Assembly (NCBI GenBank): GCA_003550305.1
Contig: QKYT01000327.1
Location: 38,429-64,010, forward strand
Reading direction: 5' to 3'
DNA length: 25,582 nucleotides
Source: Glomus cerebriforme
Lineage: Eukaryota; Glomeromycota; Glomeromycetes; Glomerales; Glomeraceae
Position numbers and translations under genes: made by a program. Each line of letters opens with the position of its first letter. The first letter of the stretch is position 1. Below are positions 11,301 to 22,049 of this stretch, piece by piece. The notes under the pieces were generated by a model. That model saw only the letters and a list, made by a program, of their open reading frames with translations. It did not search any database and was not told the origin of the DNA.

Positions 11301-11513
11301 TTGAGGTATTCAGTTAAAAAAAGGAAATTAATGCTTGCTTCCTTCTCTCTTGATACTTCTTGTGGAGAGGAAAGAAACATGATCGCATGCTGGAAGGTGC
11401 TACATGTGGATGTTTTAAGTGTGAATCAAAAGAATAAGATTTGCTGGGCAACCACTGGGCAACCTATAAAAAATAATTATTATGGAGTTTGTATAGTAAA
11501 CCGTGTAAAATGA
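11301..11513 (+). other. Unassigned 70-codon open frame
   Basis: An open frame in a patch with more G+C than its surroundings (SLDTSCGEERNMIACWKVL, then WATTGQPIKNNYYG). No domain is recognised, and no neighbouring exon with convincing splice sites was found. It may be a fragment of an old gene or chance. Confidence 0.2.
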
Positions 11514-11705
11514 AAATGATTACCAATTCAATGCCTTTCGGCTAATCATTTTATTTTTTTTGGTGCACAGGTTCACATCATAATATTATTAACCGATATG
11601 GGTAAAGCTTTATTATATATACATTATTTTTTAATACAATACAATTGATAGATTAACCAATGCACTTCGTAAGATAATGCAGAAAATATGATTTGTATAT
11701 ACTAA

Positions 11706-11880
11706 TTTCACTGAGATTGCCAAATCAATGGCTATTCATTATCTGATAAATCCGCAAGAAATTATAAAAAAGTAAAGTAAAAAACGCTAACTTTCACTGA
11801 TGACGTCCAAATCAATAGTTATTCATTATAAATCTGGAAAAAGAAAATAGTTATAAAAAAGTTAAAGGACAAAAAAGAGC
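11706..11880. repeat. 87-bp tandem duplication at the 3' end of the four-exon gene
   Basis: Copies at about 11706-11791 and 11792-11880 share TTTCACTGA, CCAAATCAAT, TATTCATTAT and ATTATAAAAAAGT-type stretches, offset by 86–87 bp. The upper copy contains the last intron acceptor and last exon of the minus-strand gene. Confidence 0.65.
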
Positions 11881-13073
11881 AAATTACACACATACCAGCT
11901 TCAAATTCAGTAATGGTCCCATTGAACTCTACAACCCACGCCACCCGCGGTTTATTCAGTTTATACTCTAAATAATTCCCGAGTGGCCACAATAATAAAT
12001 TAATATGGTCCCAATCGAACATGCGACCGTAACAGTCAAGAAAAAGAATTCCATAGTCTCGTTCCCCGACAATAATGATGTGATCGAAGCCAAATTTTTT
12101 AATACTTTCCATATCATCAGTAAGATCATGAAGATCTGATTCTTCACTTTCACTCAAGATATTATGACTAACAGAAGTTGCAACACGATGACGGTCATAT
12201 TCATTCTTGATCTTTTCAACTAACATGAATGAACTATTACGCGCATTTGATGTTTCATATGGTCCATTACCTTTTGAAACATTGTACATGGCTAACTTGG
12301 GGGCATGACTTTCATTTTTTTGCGTAAGGAAACGGTTCGGGTGTACAAGATGACACAGTGTCGTCGGTCCTTCTGTTGTCCATGTTGCTCTAGAAGTGCC
12401 CACCAAGAAACCAACTCTGCACAGTTCCCCCAAGGGTGTTTCAATCTCTCGGGTTCTACTTTTGTTAGGATAACGTTCGGATGACACCACTGCAATATTG
12501 GTATTTTTTCTACTCTCGAGTTCGCTGCCCGCTTGTTGTTGTTGAATATCATGTATTGATTCACAGCCTTTTTCATCTGGGATCGTTTTTTTCTTTCTTT
12601 TCTTCTTTCCTTTCTTGTTTTTTTTGGGGTTTTCTTGAAAATCATTACTCGAGGCGAATACGTGAAGTTTATAGTTGTTGGACGAGAATCCGGGTCTGTT
12701 TCCATCATGATTATTTTTCTCAGGAGTTTTTTCTTGCTGATGAGATAAGCTCGCGACATTTTTCTCTTTCTGATATAATATTTCCACATAAGGCTGATGG
12801 CGTCCCATACAGTGATTAATGAGATTGGAGGAAGTCCCGGCGGCACCATCATAATCCCTGTCGTTCCATACGGCATTACGATTCCTTGATATCTATGTAA
12901 AACGTTTTAAAATCAATTTTGCAACTTAAAAACTTATTTTTCTGTGAAAATAACGAAATAACGCAATACCTGAAATTGTTGATAAAAGTCGTTATTATAG
13001 GTCTCGTCCATGATTCTATAATTGCGAGTTCATTAAGCCACCATAAATATTGTAAATCTTGAAACCAAGCCAT
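11826..13073 (-). CDS. Four-exon gene of unknown function with a lysine-rich low-complexity region
   Basis: Proposed exons on the minus strand are 13073-12970, 12892-12811, 12736-11896 and 11833-11826, giving about 344 aa. Introns are 77, 74 and 62 nt with GT and AG ends and consistent phases. An alternative acceptor for intron 2 at 12769 (41-nt intron) adds 11 residues in frame. The N-terminus is rich in Trp and hydrophobic residues (QYLWWLNEL). Exon 2 is rich in Pro, Gly and Met. The middle is low-complexity with a basic run (KKNKKGKKKRKKK) that could be a nuclear localisation signal. The C-terminal 70 residues look folded (HIIIVGERDYGILFLDCYG, then a conserved-looking LLLWPLGNYLE). I do not recognise the family. 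The three frames join only through the introns, which supports the model, although the 5' part could be a separate gene. The last coding exon is only 8 nt (Asp-Leu-stop). Confidence 0.55.
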
Positions 13074-13113
13074 ATAAAGTAAGCTGAAAATGCGAATTTG
13101 TGCAACGGATCAT

Positions 13114-13121
13114 TATTTATA
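13114..13121 (-). promoter_or_regulatory. TATA box candidate upstream of the unknown four-exon gene
   Basis: TATAAATA on the minus strand lies 41 nt upstream of the ATG at 13073. It falls in the 126-nt gap between this gene and the end of the Crinkler pseudogene on the same strand. Confidence 0.4.
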
Positions 13122-13198
13122 TTAGTTCTGTCGATCGTAGTTTAAAAATTTAGGTCTCAAACTTTAGTCATTTATAATAAAGTGAGGTCATTAAATAG

Positions 13199-13980
13199 TC
13201 ATTTTGCAGAGTCCGCCTTCTGCGCCTCCTCCAACAACCAGATAATTTATACCCAAGGATTTTTTCTGTCATATCTTTTGTACCATCATCTTCGTACACA
13301 ACAAATAGAGGCTTTGACAACTTGAACATTGTTTTCTCTTCACTATCTCATGTACATTCCATGAAGTGCCATTTCTCCACATCTGTTACAATACCCCATA
13401 CTTTATCCAAATCATATTCATCATCTATTTCGTTTACTTTGCACTTATGACCTAGTGTTGATTCCATCTGTATAGTAGCTTGTGCGAAACCCTGTTTAAA
13501 GTCAACTTTTTTGACCTCGATCAAATCAATGATCCTTCCGGTCAAGTGCAATTCAATTTCATAGTCAAGATTCTCATGCCAATTTTTCCCTCGACTAGCT
13601 TCTCTGGTATGATCTTTATTTGATCTTTAAATAGGTATGTTGCAGAGGTGAGATAAGTGTAGAAATAGATGCTTTTTGTGGCCTCGTAGGATACGTCGAT
13701 GGGAGTTGCTGCAACTTGCAATGCGAGTTACCAATTCGTCAAAAAGTTTACGTAACGTTTCTTTATATTTCCTACTCTTAGTATCAACATAATCACAATA
13801 AAAAATGGGATAAACCTCTATGTTGGGGTTCAGATCATCGCTAAGACCATAAAGGTCCAGGAGTTAAATGGTTTTGATAGCATCTCAATGAATACGGTAA
13901 ACTTAAGGTTGTTTTTGACACGAATAGCCATAGAACTTCGCAAAGCTATTGATCATTTCAAGGGGAGTATTTTTTGCTCT
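13199..13980 (-). pseudogene. Crinkler-family C-terminal nuclease-like (PD-(D/E)XK) domain, broken
   Basis: Read on the minus strand, fragments in shifting frames follow the C-terminal region of Rhizophagus Crinkler-family proteins: FAKFYGYS near 13950, LKFTVFIEM, DLYGLSDDLNPN (about 13850), EATKSIYFYTYL (about 13670), LTGRIIDLIEVKK (about 13520), FAQATIQMES, KVWGIVTDVEKW, FMECT and KLSKPLFVVYEDD, ending with WLLEEAQK before a stop at 13199-13201. The EVKK with the upstream Asp looks like the core of a restriction-endonuclease-like fold. Breaks: frameshifts near 13925, 13860, 13730, 13585 and 13245, and an in-frame TGA after FMECT near 13347. No CRN N-terminal domain is visible upstream; the copy stops at a cluster of palindromes from 13984. 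The family call is from memory of the pattern, with no search. The longest open piece is 13551-13348. Confidence 0.7.
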
Positions 13981-13983
13981 TAA

Positions 13984-14111
13984 TTTCAGATAATCTTTTA
14001 TCTGAAATTCTAATTTAACTGAATTTTAAATTCAGATACGATCTTCAAATGTCTGAATTTGAAATTCAGTTAAAATTTTCAGAAATTCCCACGTCTGAAT
14101 TCTAAATTCAG
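13984..14111. repeat. Cluster of four palindromes (CTGAATT-AAATTCAG type)
   Basis: Palindromes are at 13984-14007 (TTTCAGATAA…TTATCTGAAA), 14019-14035, 14053-14069 and 14095-14111, each of the form CTGAATT-NNN-AATTCAG. They sit between a Crinkler pseudogene and a kinase pseudogene. Confidence 0.75.
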
Positions 14112-14122
14112 ATGAAAATCAA

Positions 14123-14637
14123 TTTCAGTCACAACAATCTAAAGATATTGTATTTGAATGGATACCATACGATCAGTTTAATGATATTAAAAGACTAGAT
14201 GAAGACGTGTTTTCTATAATATATTCAGCAATATGGAAGGATGGTCCATTAAATTATGATGATGATGATAATGATAATAAATATGAAAATATAAGAAGTC
14301 AACAATATTAATAGGTTAAAGCATATCCAATTAATGTTAATAACAACAAAATATTCTTAAAATCTGTGGAATATCTCAAGATCCAAATACAAAAGTTTAA
14401 ATAATGGTTCTCCCAGATTGGTATTGTGAAAAATGTTGTAAATTATATACAGATATGGAATATAAATGGTGTAAGACCTGTTTGAAAATATTATTATAAG
14501 TGTTAGTGGGAATGAAAAAATTAATAATTTAATTCAAAAAATGCGATCAAAAATTGATAACCCTTGGGATATAGTATTTGAATGGGTATCATACAATCAG
14601 TTTGGTGATATTATAAAAATAGGTGAAGGTGCGTGAG
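14123..14637 (+). pseudogene. Decayed protein-kinase N-terminal segment (Rhizophagus TKL/Sel1-kinase type)
   Basis: The plus strand shows the motif FEWIPYDQFNDI at about 14150, a degraded glycine loop and YSAIWKDGPLNY, then a stop at 14309. After that come KAYPINVNNNKI, GISQDPNTK and a double CxxC segment (WYCEKCCKLYTD, then WCKTC) near 14415-14485, in other frames. Next is SGNEKINNLIQKM and a second FEWVSYNQFGDIIKIGEGA before TGA. This order (kinase entry motif, lobe with a Cys-pair insertion, second kinase entry motif) resembles the large kinase family of arbuscular mycorrhizal fungi. Several stops and frame changes show that it is dead. The remainder of the second kinase lobe is absent downstream. 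Confidence 0.65.
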
Positions 14638-15714
14638 GTTTATTTCGCTGTCACTATCAATATCCATAGCATCATTGATTTTATTATGATTTTTAATGTA
14701 TGATTCTTGATCTATGTCTTATAATAATCTATAAAATTATGAAATGGATTTATGCAAGATTATATAATTTGTGCCAATTTGCAGGATGGGCTAATGCTGA
14801 TTTATAATTATTTATTGTATTGGATTTGGGTAATGTTTGATGCATTGTTATTCTATAATGTATTTATTGTTGAAGTATATTATGGACCTAAGATTATTTT
14901 TTGGGGGTTGACTTTCTAATACATTCTTAATTGGTTTGTACTAAAGATCATTATTTTATTGTTCTACATAATATTTATTTGATTGGTTATTAGTTCTTTG
15001 TTAACTTCATTATATATGATTTTGACAGTATGAATAACTTTTTTAAGATTAGTTTTTGTTTAAAATTGTTGATAAGTTAAAAAAATAAGTTATTATAATA
15101 ATAGATTTTATACTATAAAATTCGCATGATATTGTTAATACAGTAAATGATGTGGAATATGAGCACTAAAGTTAATGTTCTTAAAAAAATTTTAACATTC
15201 TTTTATAGAAAATGATCTTTGAATAACATTTTTTTTTAAAACTGATTGTAGTGAATAAAGTACAAAAGGACATTAATGGTAAATTTATGTTGTAATATAA
15301 AATAAAAAAATAATAAGAATATCATAAAGAAATGATTTAAAATTACATCATCCAAATTAATTATGAATAACTTCAGAAGATATTGACTTTGAAGTATTCC
15401 AATCAGGTTGATATTACTTATTTAGTTAACAGTATGTTGTAACTACAGAACTTACTAATAAGTTTACGTAAAAAATACAGGTATATTATATAAAATTTAT
15501 AATATAAATTAATAAATAATATAATGATAAAAATAATAATAAATATAAGAATAAAATAATCCTAAGTATATTTCTAATCAACCTAATTAACCTAATCATA
15601 ATAATAAACTGAATCAATTTACTGGTGTGGTACAGTAATGTGGTACAGTAAATTTCACTATAATAAATATTATCTTGATTGTGAAAAATGATTACAAAAA
15701 TTTGTAAATTTAAA
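14638..15714. other. AT-rich region without recognisable genes
   Basis: It lies between the two kinase fragments. No kinase motif or transposase pattern was seen on either strand. Confidence 0.5.
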
Positions 15715-16310
15715 TTTTTATTTCTTCAGCTTTGTCGAATTGTTTAGATAAATCTGAAGATTGTAACCATTTTTCCAATGTTTTATTTGATTAGAGTCAG
15801 CAATTTCAGTGTGGGAGTATCTGACTCCACCGTTGTTTCTTCTGGGTGGGCTTCTGGGATTTGTATGCTATTAGTCTATCTAATTGATTGATGTTCAAAC
15901 ATCTTTTGATTAGTTCAAATAAATATGTGAATTAAATAGGAACTAATCCTATATATACATCTTTCATAATAAACAGTCATGGGCTCTGTCTTCATGAGGA
16001 TGGATTGAAGTTGATAGCACCCACATTAATATTACAAAACTGTATATATGAGTAGCTTTGGTTGGTTTATATCCATTGAGGATTTCTGGAGCAATAATGG
16101 ATGGTACCATACCAAATATTCTATTTATATATAATTTGAATGAAAGGACAATCAGTCCCATGCCAACAATTTTGGCATTAACTTTAATAATACTTTTATT
16201 TTCTTTTAATAAAATATTGCCATCGTGTACAATCCAAGATTGTGGATTTTATGTAATCCTGGAGAGATTATATCAATCATATATCTCCAACTGAGAAAGT
16301 CTTGCTATAG
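15715..16310 (-). pseudogene. Decayed protein-kinase C-lobe
   Basis: On the minus strand the order is GLHKIHN (about 16230), HDGNILLKENK (about 16200; the catalytic HRDL has lost its RDL part), FGMVPSIIAPEILNGYKPTKA with the APE motif near 16095, IYSFVILMWVLS, then a frame change to LFELIKRCLNINQLDR and, further on, SDLSKQFDKAEE near 15730. This is the standard C-lobe order of the fungal TKL kinases. The HRD and DFG motifs are missing or altered, and stops occur after 15964. It lies about 1.1 kb from the plus-strand N-lobe remnant in the opposite orientation, so the two are probably pieces of different copies or of an inverted copy. Confidence 0.6.
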
Positions 16311-17139
16311 GAATATAAATCACCATTATTATAATATTCATAGCTATTTTTATATATCCTTCATTACTTGATAGAAAATTGTCAATATATCTATTATATT
16401 TAATTATTTTATTATATCAGAGATAAATTTTATAAAAAGACTTTTAAAATCTTAATTTTATACTCAATTTTGTCATTTGGAAGCCTTGTGTTTGATACAA
16501 TTAATATTATCATGTACATACACTTGGTTAAATTGGTTGTAATTTGTCTAAATGCAGTCCATTCATTACAAAGGCTATTTGACAATTTATTATTTGAAAA
16601 TTTGTCAAATATAATAAGGAAAAAAGCTGATCATCTTATTCCTTCGAATATTAATATCAAAGGATGATTATTACTGCACCAGCATTAGAATGAAATCTTA
16701 GGCCGAGTTTTAAATTATTGTGACGATCACGTGATATTGAACCTCTAAAATTTGAGCTCCTGTGAAATTATTTGAAAGAGGTTATAATTCTTTGATATTT
16801 CTTATAATTTTTAATATTAAATGTTTGGATAAAAAGATTTGTTTAACTCCATAAAAGTTGAATATTAAAAACGTTTTTTTTATCGTTTAGTTAATTTAAA
16901 TTTAAACACTCTAGATTTACTTCGCTTTAATACTATATATATCTCAATAAAAAAAATAAGATATATTTGTAGTTTATATAACATATTGTGAGATTAAACG
17001 ATTTAATTAATTTCAAAGCAATCATGGTACATCTTGAATGTAATAAGCAATCATTTGAGACTTTAAAAGTTATTTCATTCATCAAGAAAGGATTTCTTGT
17101 TCAATAATTTTCCTCCCTAGTTAAAATTATTGCATCTTA
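16311..17139. other. Geneless region with an ATCACGTGAT palindrome
   Basis: No coding pattern is convincing; the open frame at 16470-16667 is hydrophobic and isolated. A perfect palindrome ATCACGTGAT (E-box core CACGTG) is at 16726-16735. Confidence 0.45.
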
Positions 17140-17400
17140 TGTTTAAAGTAAAACGCCTGTCAAAGTGACATGAATTTCTTCATAATCTCCTTTCTCCTGA
17201 TTCCACGTTTGCAAGAATCGTTTTAATTGTTAAATAGAAAGCATGACATAGAGCTCAGTGATGGTCTTTTAATCAAGTTGCTCTTTGTAATTGCTGATAT
17301 AAATATTGAAATTTTTGTTGTTGGATTTGCATATATTTTCCAGGGATTTCTGGTAAAGTAATATTTGTAGGTTGAAGTTTGATATGTTACTGTATAAGCA
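17140..17400 (-). pseudogene. Coding trace of a Gln-rich, probably coiled-coil protein
   Basis: The minus strand has an open stretch reading NITLPEIPGKYMQIQQQKF followed by QYLYQQLQRA (about 17370-17290), then a stop and frame change, then TITELYVML and LKRFLQTWNQEKGDYEE toward 17160. Codon phase and a Gln/Leu heptad-like pattern suggest former coding sequence. The family is not recognised. Upstream (17400-17500) another frame carries a PQQPHG trace. Confidence 0.35.
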
Positions 17401-19266
17401 GATTTGAAGTATATTTATGTTATCCAGCCAGAGTGGAATAAATATGCTTTAATATTTTATCCATGTGGCTGTTGTGGCTGTATATTTATATCAATATAAA
17501 ATAATTTTGCTTATCAATCTCATAATTTTGTGGACTGTATAATGAAAAATCAGGATTCAAGAGTCATACAATGATATCATCTTCATGCAATATTTATTTA
17601 AATGTCTAAGCAGTAAAATATTATGATCTGTCTTTCAATTGAAATTTTTTAAAAACATTTTTTTTTTCAAATAATTTTATGATAAAAATTTTTTAAAAAA
17701 TGTTTATCATCTTTAGAAATATTATTAATTTTCAGTTTCCGTTTTTTTAGTGATAGGTTCATCTAATAAGTTGGATACATTATGTATGTTTAAATTATCA
17801 AAGAAAAAAATTTTTTTTTTTTTTTAATTATAAATAATTCAGAATTTAAATATTCCGGCTAGCTTAAGCCACATGGATCAGCCGTTACCGATGTCAAATT
17901 AGCCTTTGGCTTCGACCAAACAATTACAACGTCTAATCCTAAATTTTATTTTTTATTACTAATCATCATCTAGAATGAATTTTTTAAATGTCATCCCTAA
18001 TATTTTATTCTATAGATCTCTAAGCCTGCGTCTAAGCCATTAATGTACCCCAACACATCACTTTTTGCTCTGTTTGCTTAATTAAACTCTTAACCCATCC
18101 TAACATAGCTCTAATGCTGAAAAATAATTTTTATATTATAAGTGTGACATATACCGTATACCTAAACCATTATATAACCATTATACTATTCAAGGATGCA
18201 TCAATTATTTATTTATTTATAGGTATTAATAATATTACAGATAATATAATAGGGTGATATTTAATGAGATCATCTGGGATATTTCGAATAAAAACTCAAT
18301 ATATAATATTAAAATTGTAAATGACTTTATCATTTAACAATAAAATTTACACTAGTTTTCAAATTTATCAATAGTTTAGAAAGTAGTAATGAGGTTATAT
18401 TGTATATTGATATTTTTTTTATTGTAATATGAATTATACACAAATTTTTTATAACATTTCTATTTCGCCTTAGTTTAATCCTGTTTATACAACCAGGTTA
18501 TGTAAATTATTTAGAATTCTAAGAAAATGACTAAAATATGTTTTAATTTTGTCAATATTCGTTCCCTTATTGGGTCCTATTCAAAACACAATAGTTGAGT
18601 ATAGTGTATAGAAGTTCAAAAGTATATATTATAGAAATATGTATATAAAATAAAGTTACCTCTGTGTTAAGGTTCTCTTCATAAATAATATCTTTTTCAT
18701 TAAAAAAAAATTAATATCCAATCCAATATTTCTTTAAAAAACACCTTTTTAACGTGAATTTATAATTTTGATAATGCATTCTCACACTTTCATTTTTTTC
18801 ACTAATTCGATGTAGAATATTTTTATTTTTTAAAAACAGTAAAAGGATAATACATTTGATAAAGTGGCAACTTAAATTATGAATTTTTTTTTTTGAAATG
18901 TAAAAATTGTAAAAATCATTTTTTTATTTGTTAAAAATTCTAATTAATTTTACTCAAAAAAAAAAACTTATTTCCGTTATAAAATATAATTTGAAAGATA
19001 ACAGAAATTGATTATTTTTAAATTTATATTTTTATTATATTTAAAAAAAAAGTATTACACTATTTTTTTTATATAAAGAAATAATGAAATAATAAAATAA
19101 AATACAGATATAAAAAGTGAGCAAGTATTTACAATTAATATTTCTCCCAATTTTACTATATCACGATTTTACCAACACTTTCCCCTAATACCATTACAAC
19201 CCTTTTGCCATCGTCATTATTTCATTTTTGTCAGCATCTAGCTATTATTTTCTGTTTTGTTAATTG
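17401..19266. other. AT-rich region without recognisable genes
   Basis: Long A/T runs. A GC-richer patch at about 17850-18110 shows no open frame or known repeat that I recognise. Confidence 0.5.
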
Positions 19267-19479
19267 CTAATACTTCCCTTGATTGACACTATTTTCCATT
19301 TTACTCCATCTGCCATCTTTTCTTTTATTACCAGCGCCACTCTTATATATATATGCATAATTTCTTTCACCAGTACTTGTATTATTAGAACCACCTGACC
19401 TAAGAGATGATATCCCAAAGTTTATGGAAAAGGTGCAATATTTACATTCAATATTAATATTAAATCTTGACCCTGAATC
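19267..19479 (-). pseudogene. Possible exon or gene fragment, 71 codons, family unknown
   Basis: On the minus strand a frame opens directly after a TATAG acceptor-like site and runs to TAG at 19267-19269. It contains ECKYCTF, SSLRSGGSNNTSTGERNYAY and KSGAGNKRKDGRWSKM. The mixed, non-repetitive composition is unlike the surrounding A/T runs, and there is no ATG near its start. It could be a terminal exon or a relic of a repeat-encoded protein; no upstream exon was identified. Confidence 0.3.
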
Positions 19480-20265
19480 CTATATTAAAACTAAATGATT
19501 CAATGAGCAAATGAGTTTAATAAAAAATAACCATCTTTTATAAAATCAATTAATTGTTAGAATTACAAATTAGTAATTGAATTTTTATTTTATTTTATTT
19601 ATTTTTTAGACTTATTTGTCAGGATTTACGGTAGTTAAATTATAGTTATATTATTTCGCTTCCAAATAAATCATGAATATTGAGAATTTTTAAAATTTTC
19701 CTTACGTCATCATTACGAAAATTATATCCACTTATAGTAGTAGTGTAGTAGTTTAAATAAACTTTGTTAAAAATCATTAAATTGCGTTTAATAATATTTG
19801 AAACAATTTATTATGCCATAATTTCTTTTACGATTTCGGACATCATATTTATAACCATTCAAAGTAATCAACAATGTGAAATATAATACTAAACTATTAA
19901 AATAATAATCAGTACGTAATGATAATAATAATACGAATTGAAAAGCTTTTCTCTAAAAAATTTGCTCTCGTTTCTTAGCCTTAAAATCAATATGAAATTC
20001 AAATTTTTAAACAATAAATATTATTATCATAAGAAATAATGTAAAATGCTATTTTATGCTTAACTAATAGTAATATATCGCAAAGAAAGTGTAAAAACTA
20101 GAGATTTATAATGATGTTAAAAAATATGTTATTCATAATACCCGTAAATAATCTAGATCTTAAACTTCGAATATCCATATCAAATTTACAAGTGAATCAT
20201 GCATCCGCTGAAAGATTCTTGTTGTATTGAGTGATAACCAGATTTATAAAAATAAATGCCCTTTT
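19480..20265. other. AT-rich region upstream of the SET pseudogene
   Basis: No coding pattern, tRNA or repeat stands out. Confidence 0.5.
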
Positions 20266-22049
20266 AACTCTTGTAGAAGATCCAGATCTGAGTTGTTGTT
20301 ATATCGATCAATTATTTTTACCCATAGGCACTCAGCTTGTCATCAAAAATCTATCTTATAAAATTGCTGCTGGTAACACATCATGATTTGTAATTGATCA
20401 TCATGATAAAAATTAAAGAAAAGACAGTTATCGATTTAGTAATTGTGGTGGTTATTTTGCTTCAAATAATTATGCAGAAGTTATTGATGAGTATTCGAGT
20501 ATTCAGGTGGCATCAAATTGGAGCCACAAATGCTTTACTAGCATTTTTACGATTGGATCAATGTGAAGATCTCTCTTGATATAATATGAAAGCAGCTTAT
20601 CGCAAGTGTAGATCTCTTTGTGGTTTTAAACTTTATCAAGAAGCCATTATTACAATTCGAAATTTGCATCAAAGAATAGATGTCAATATGAATCCTAGTA
20701 GTGTTTCAATGAAACAAAGTACAGGAAGCATGTGGAACCTTTGGTTTTCGAAAATGAGAATGGACAATCATATTGTCGATGAATTTTATGGAAGATCTAA
20801 AACTAAAAAAGATAATAAGGATAATGATGTTAGGGTCCATAAAGCAGGACCAAGATTGGGTCATGCCGATTATTTGATCGAGTATATCAAAATTGTATAG
20901 TAGAAGAAAAAGGAAGAGGTTGGATTGCAAAGTGTGACATTCCTGAAAATAATTTGTTAATGGTTTCCAAAGCATTAAAAGTAGTATACGATCGCAAAAC
21001 TCTTGGAAAGACTACAAGTAATAATACCTCAGATAACAAAACTACGTATGATATAACACCTTCGCGTACTGAAGAATTAATGACTTCTATTGTTCAAAAA
21101 CTCTTGGTAGAACCTTACCTTTGTCCGGAGGTATACCAACTGTATAATGGGGTTGATAAATTACATTTTGACAATGTCGAAAAAATTTTCATATATTTAG
21201 TGAACGTCGATATAATTGGAGGTGCTATTAAATATAATTCTTTTAAATTAGGTGATATTTATGACGAAAATACCGAGTTAGACGGATCTGAACTAAGTAT
21301 GGATTTTACCATCTTATTTCAATTATTCATACGTTGATAAGAATGTTGAGATGATTTTGATTGGGAATTTATTGTTTGTACGATCTCTTCAGCCTGTTTC
21401 AAAAGGAGAAGAGCTAGTTATCAGTTACATTAGTTACATCACTTTGTCTATTATATACGATCAAAAATTTTTAAGTCGTCAATGTCGATCTTGCAAATTG
21501 AATCTTAGAAGAGCTTAGCTCCTTGAAACTTATGAAAAATTAATCAAACCATATAGTACTAATCCTTCTCACATTAAAGAATTAAAAGAGATAATTACTG
21601 AATTACGCAGTCTTCGAAAAGAACACCGGATTTAGAATGATTTGATTCATTGAAACTCAGTAAAATTCTGGGATTTACTTACAATAACAACAAAAGACGT
21701 GCCCTTTCTATCCAAGAGATATATGATTTACATAAAACAGTTCGTTTTAAATCCCTTTATCCTATCATCAACCCTTTGTTTACCCGTTCACCAAAGATCT
21801 CCTCGACATGATTTGGTCATCACGCTCTCAATTATTCAAAGACTGGGAAAAATCACTAAAACTGATATTGCGTTATTAAATGTTTCTCTCAAGCGGATGA
21901 AAGAGGCCAGGGAATGGTTTGACATAGCATTAAAAAGGTTGATAGAAGCTATAATGGGCAAACCTAAGAATGATGAAGTTAAATGGAGGAAAGATGCTTG
22001 GTATATAACGGAAAAAAATTTTCCAATTCTAAATTCGACTGCTAAATGA
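20266..22049 (+). pseudogene. TPR-SET (SMYD-like) lysine methyltransferase, decayed
   Basis: Plus-strand fragments in several frames follow the order of a Rhizophagus TPR–SET protein: LFLPIGTQLVIKNL (20309), SNNYAEVIDEYS and LLAFLRLDQCED (TPR helices, about 20470-20575), AAYRKCRSLCGFKLYQEA (20592), VDEFYGRSKT (20776), then the SET start GRGWIAKCDIPEN (about 20915) and VSKALKVVYD. The SET active-site motif, normally NHSC, reads NYSY (21312-21338). GEELVISY follows at about 21405, then the post-SET CRSC (about 21482). The C-terminal TPR part continues to 22049 (ALLNVSLKRMKEAREWFDIALK in one open stretch). Stops at about 20391, 20577, 20898 and 21335, several frame changes and the lost His and Cys indicate a non-functional enzyme. 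AATAAA motifs at 22093-22101 may be its old poly(A) signal. Confidence 0.72.

Noticed and set aside
12481..12819. 112-codon plus-strand frame
   Set aside because: Antisense shadow of the lysine-rich region (Phe/Ser runs).
12292..12876. 194-codon frame overlapping the unknown gene
   Set aside because: Only its first 25 or so codons are used as exon 2; downstream, the alternative frame is preferred because it continues into the compact C-terminal domain.
16058..16294. 78-codon plus-strand frame
   Set aside because: Antisense of the kinase C-lobe relic, whose motifs read on the minus strand.
16470..16667. 65-codon plus-strand frame
   Set aside because: Hydrophobic, isolated, with no domain or splice context.
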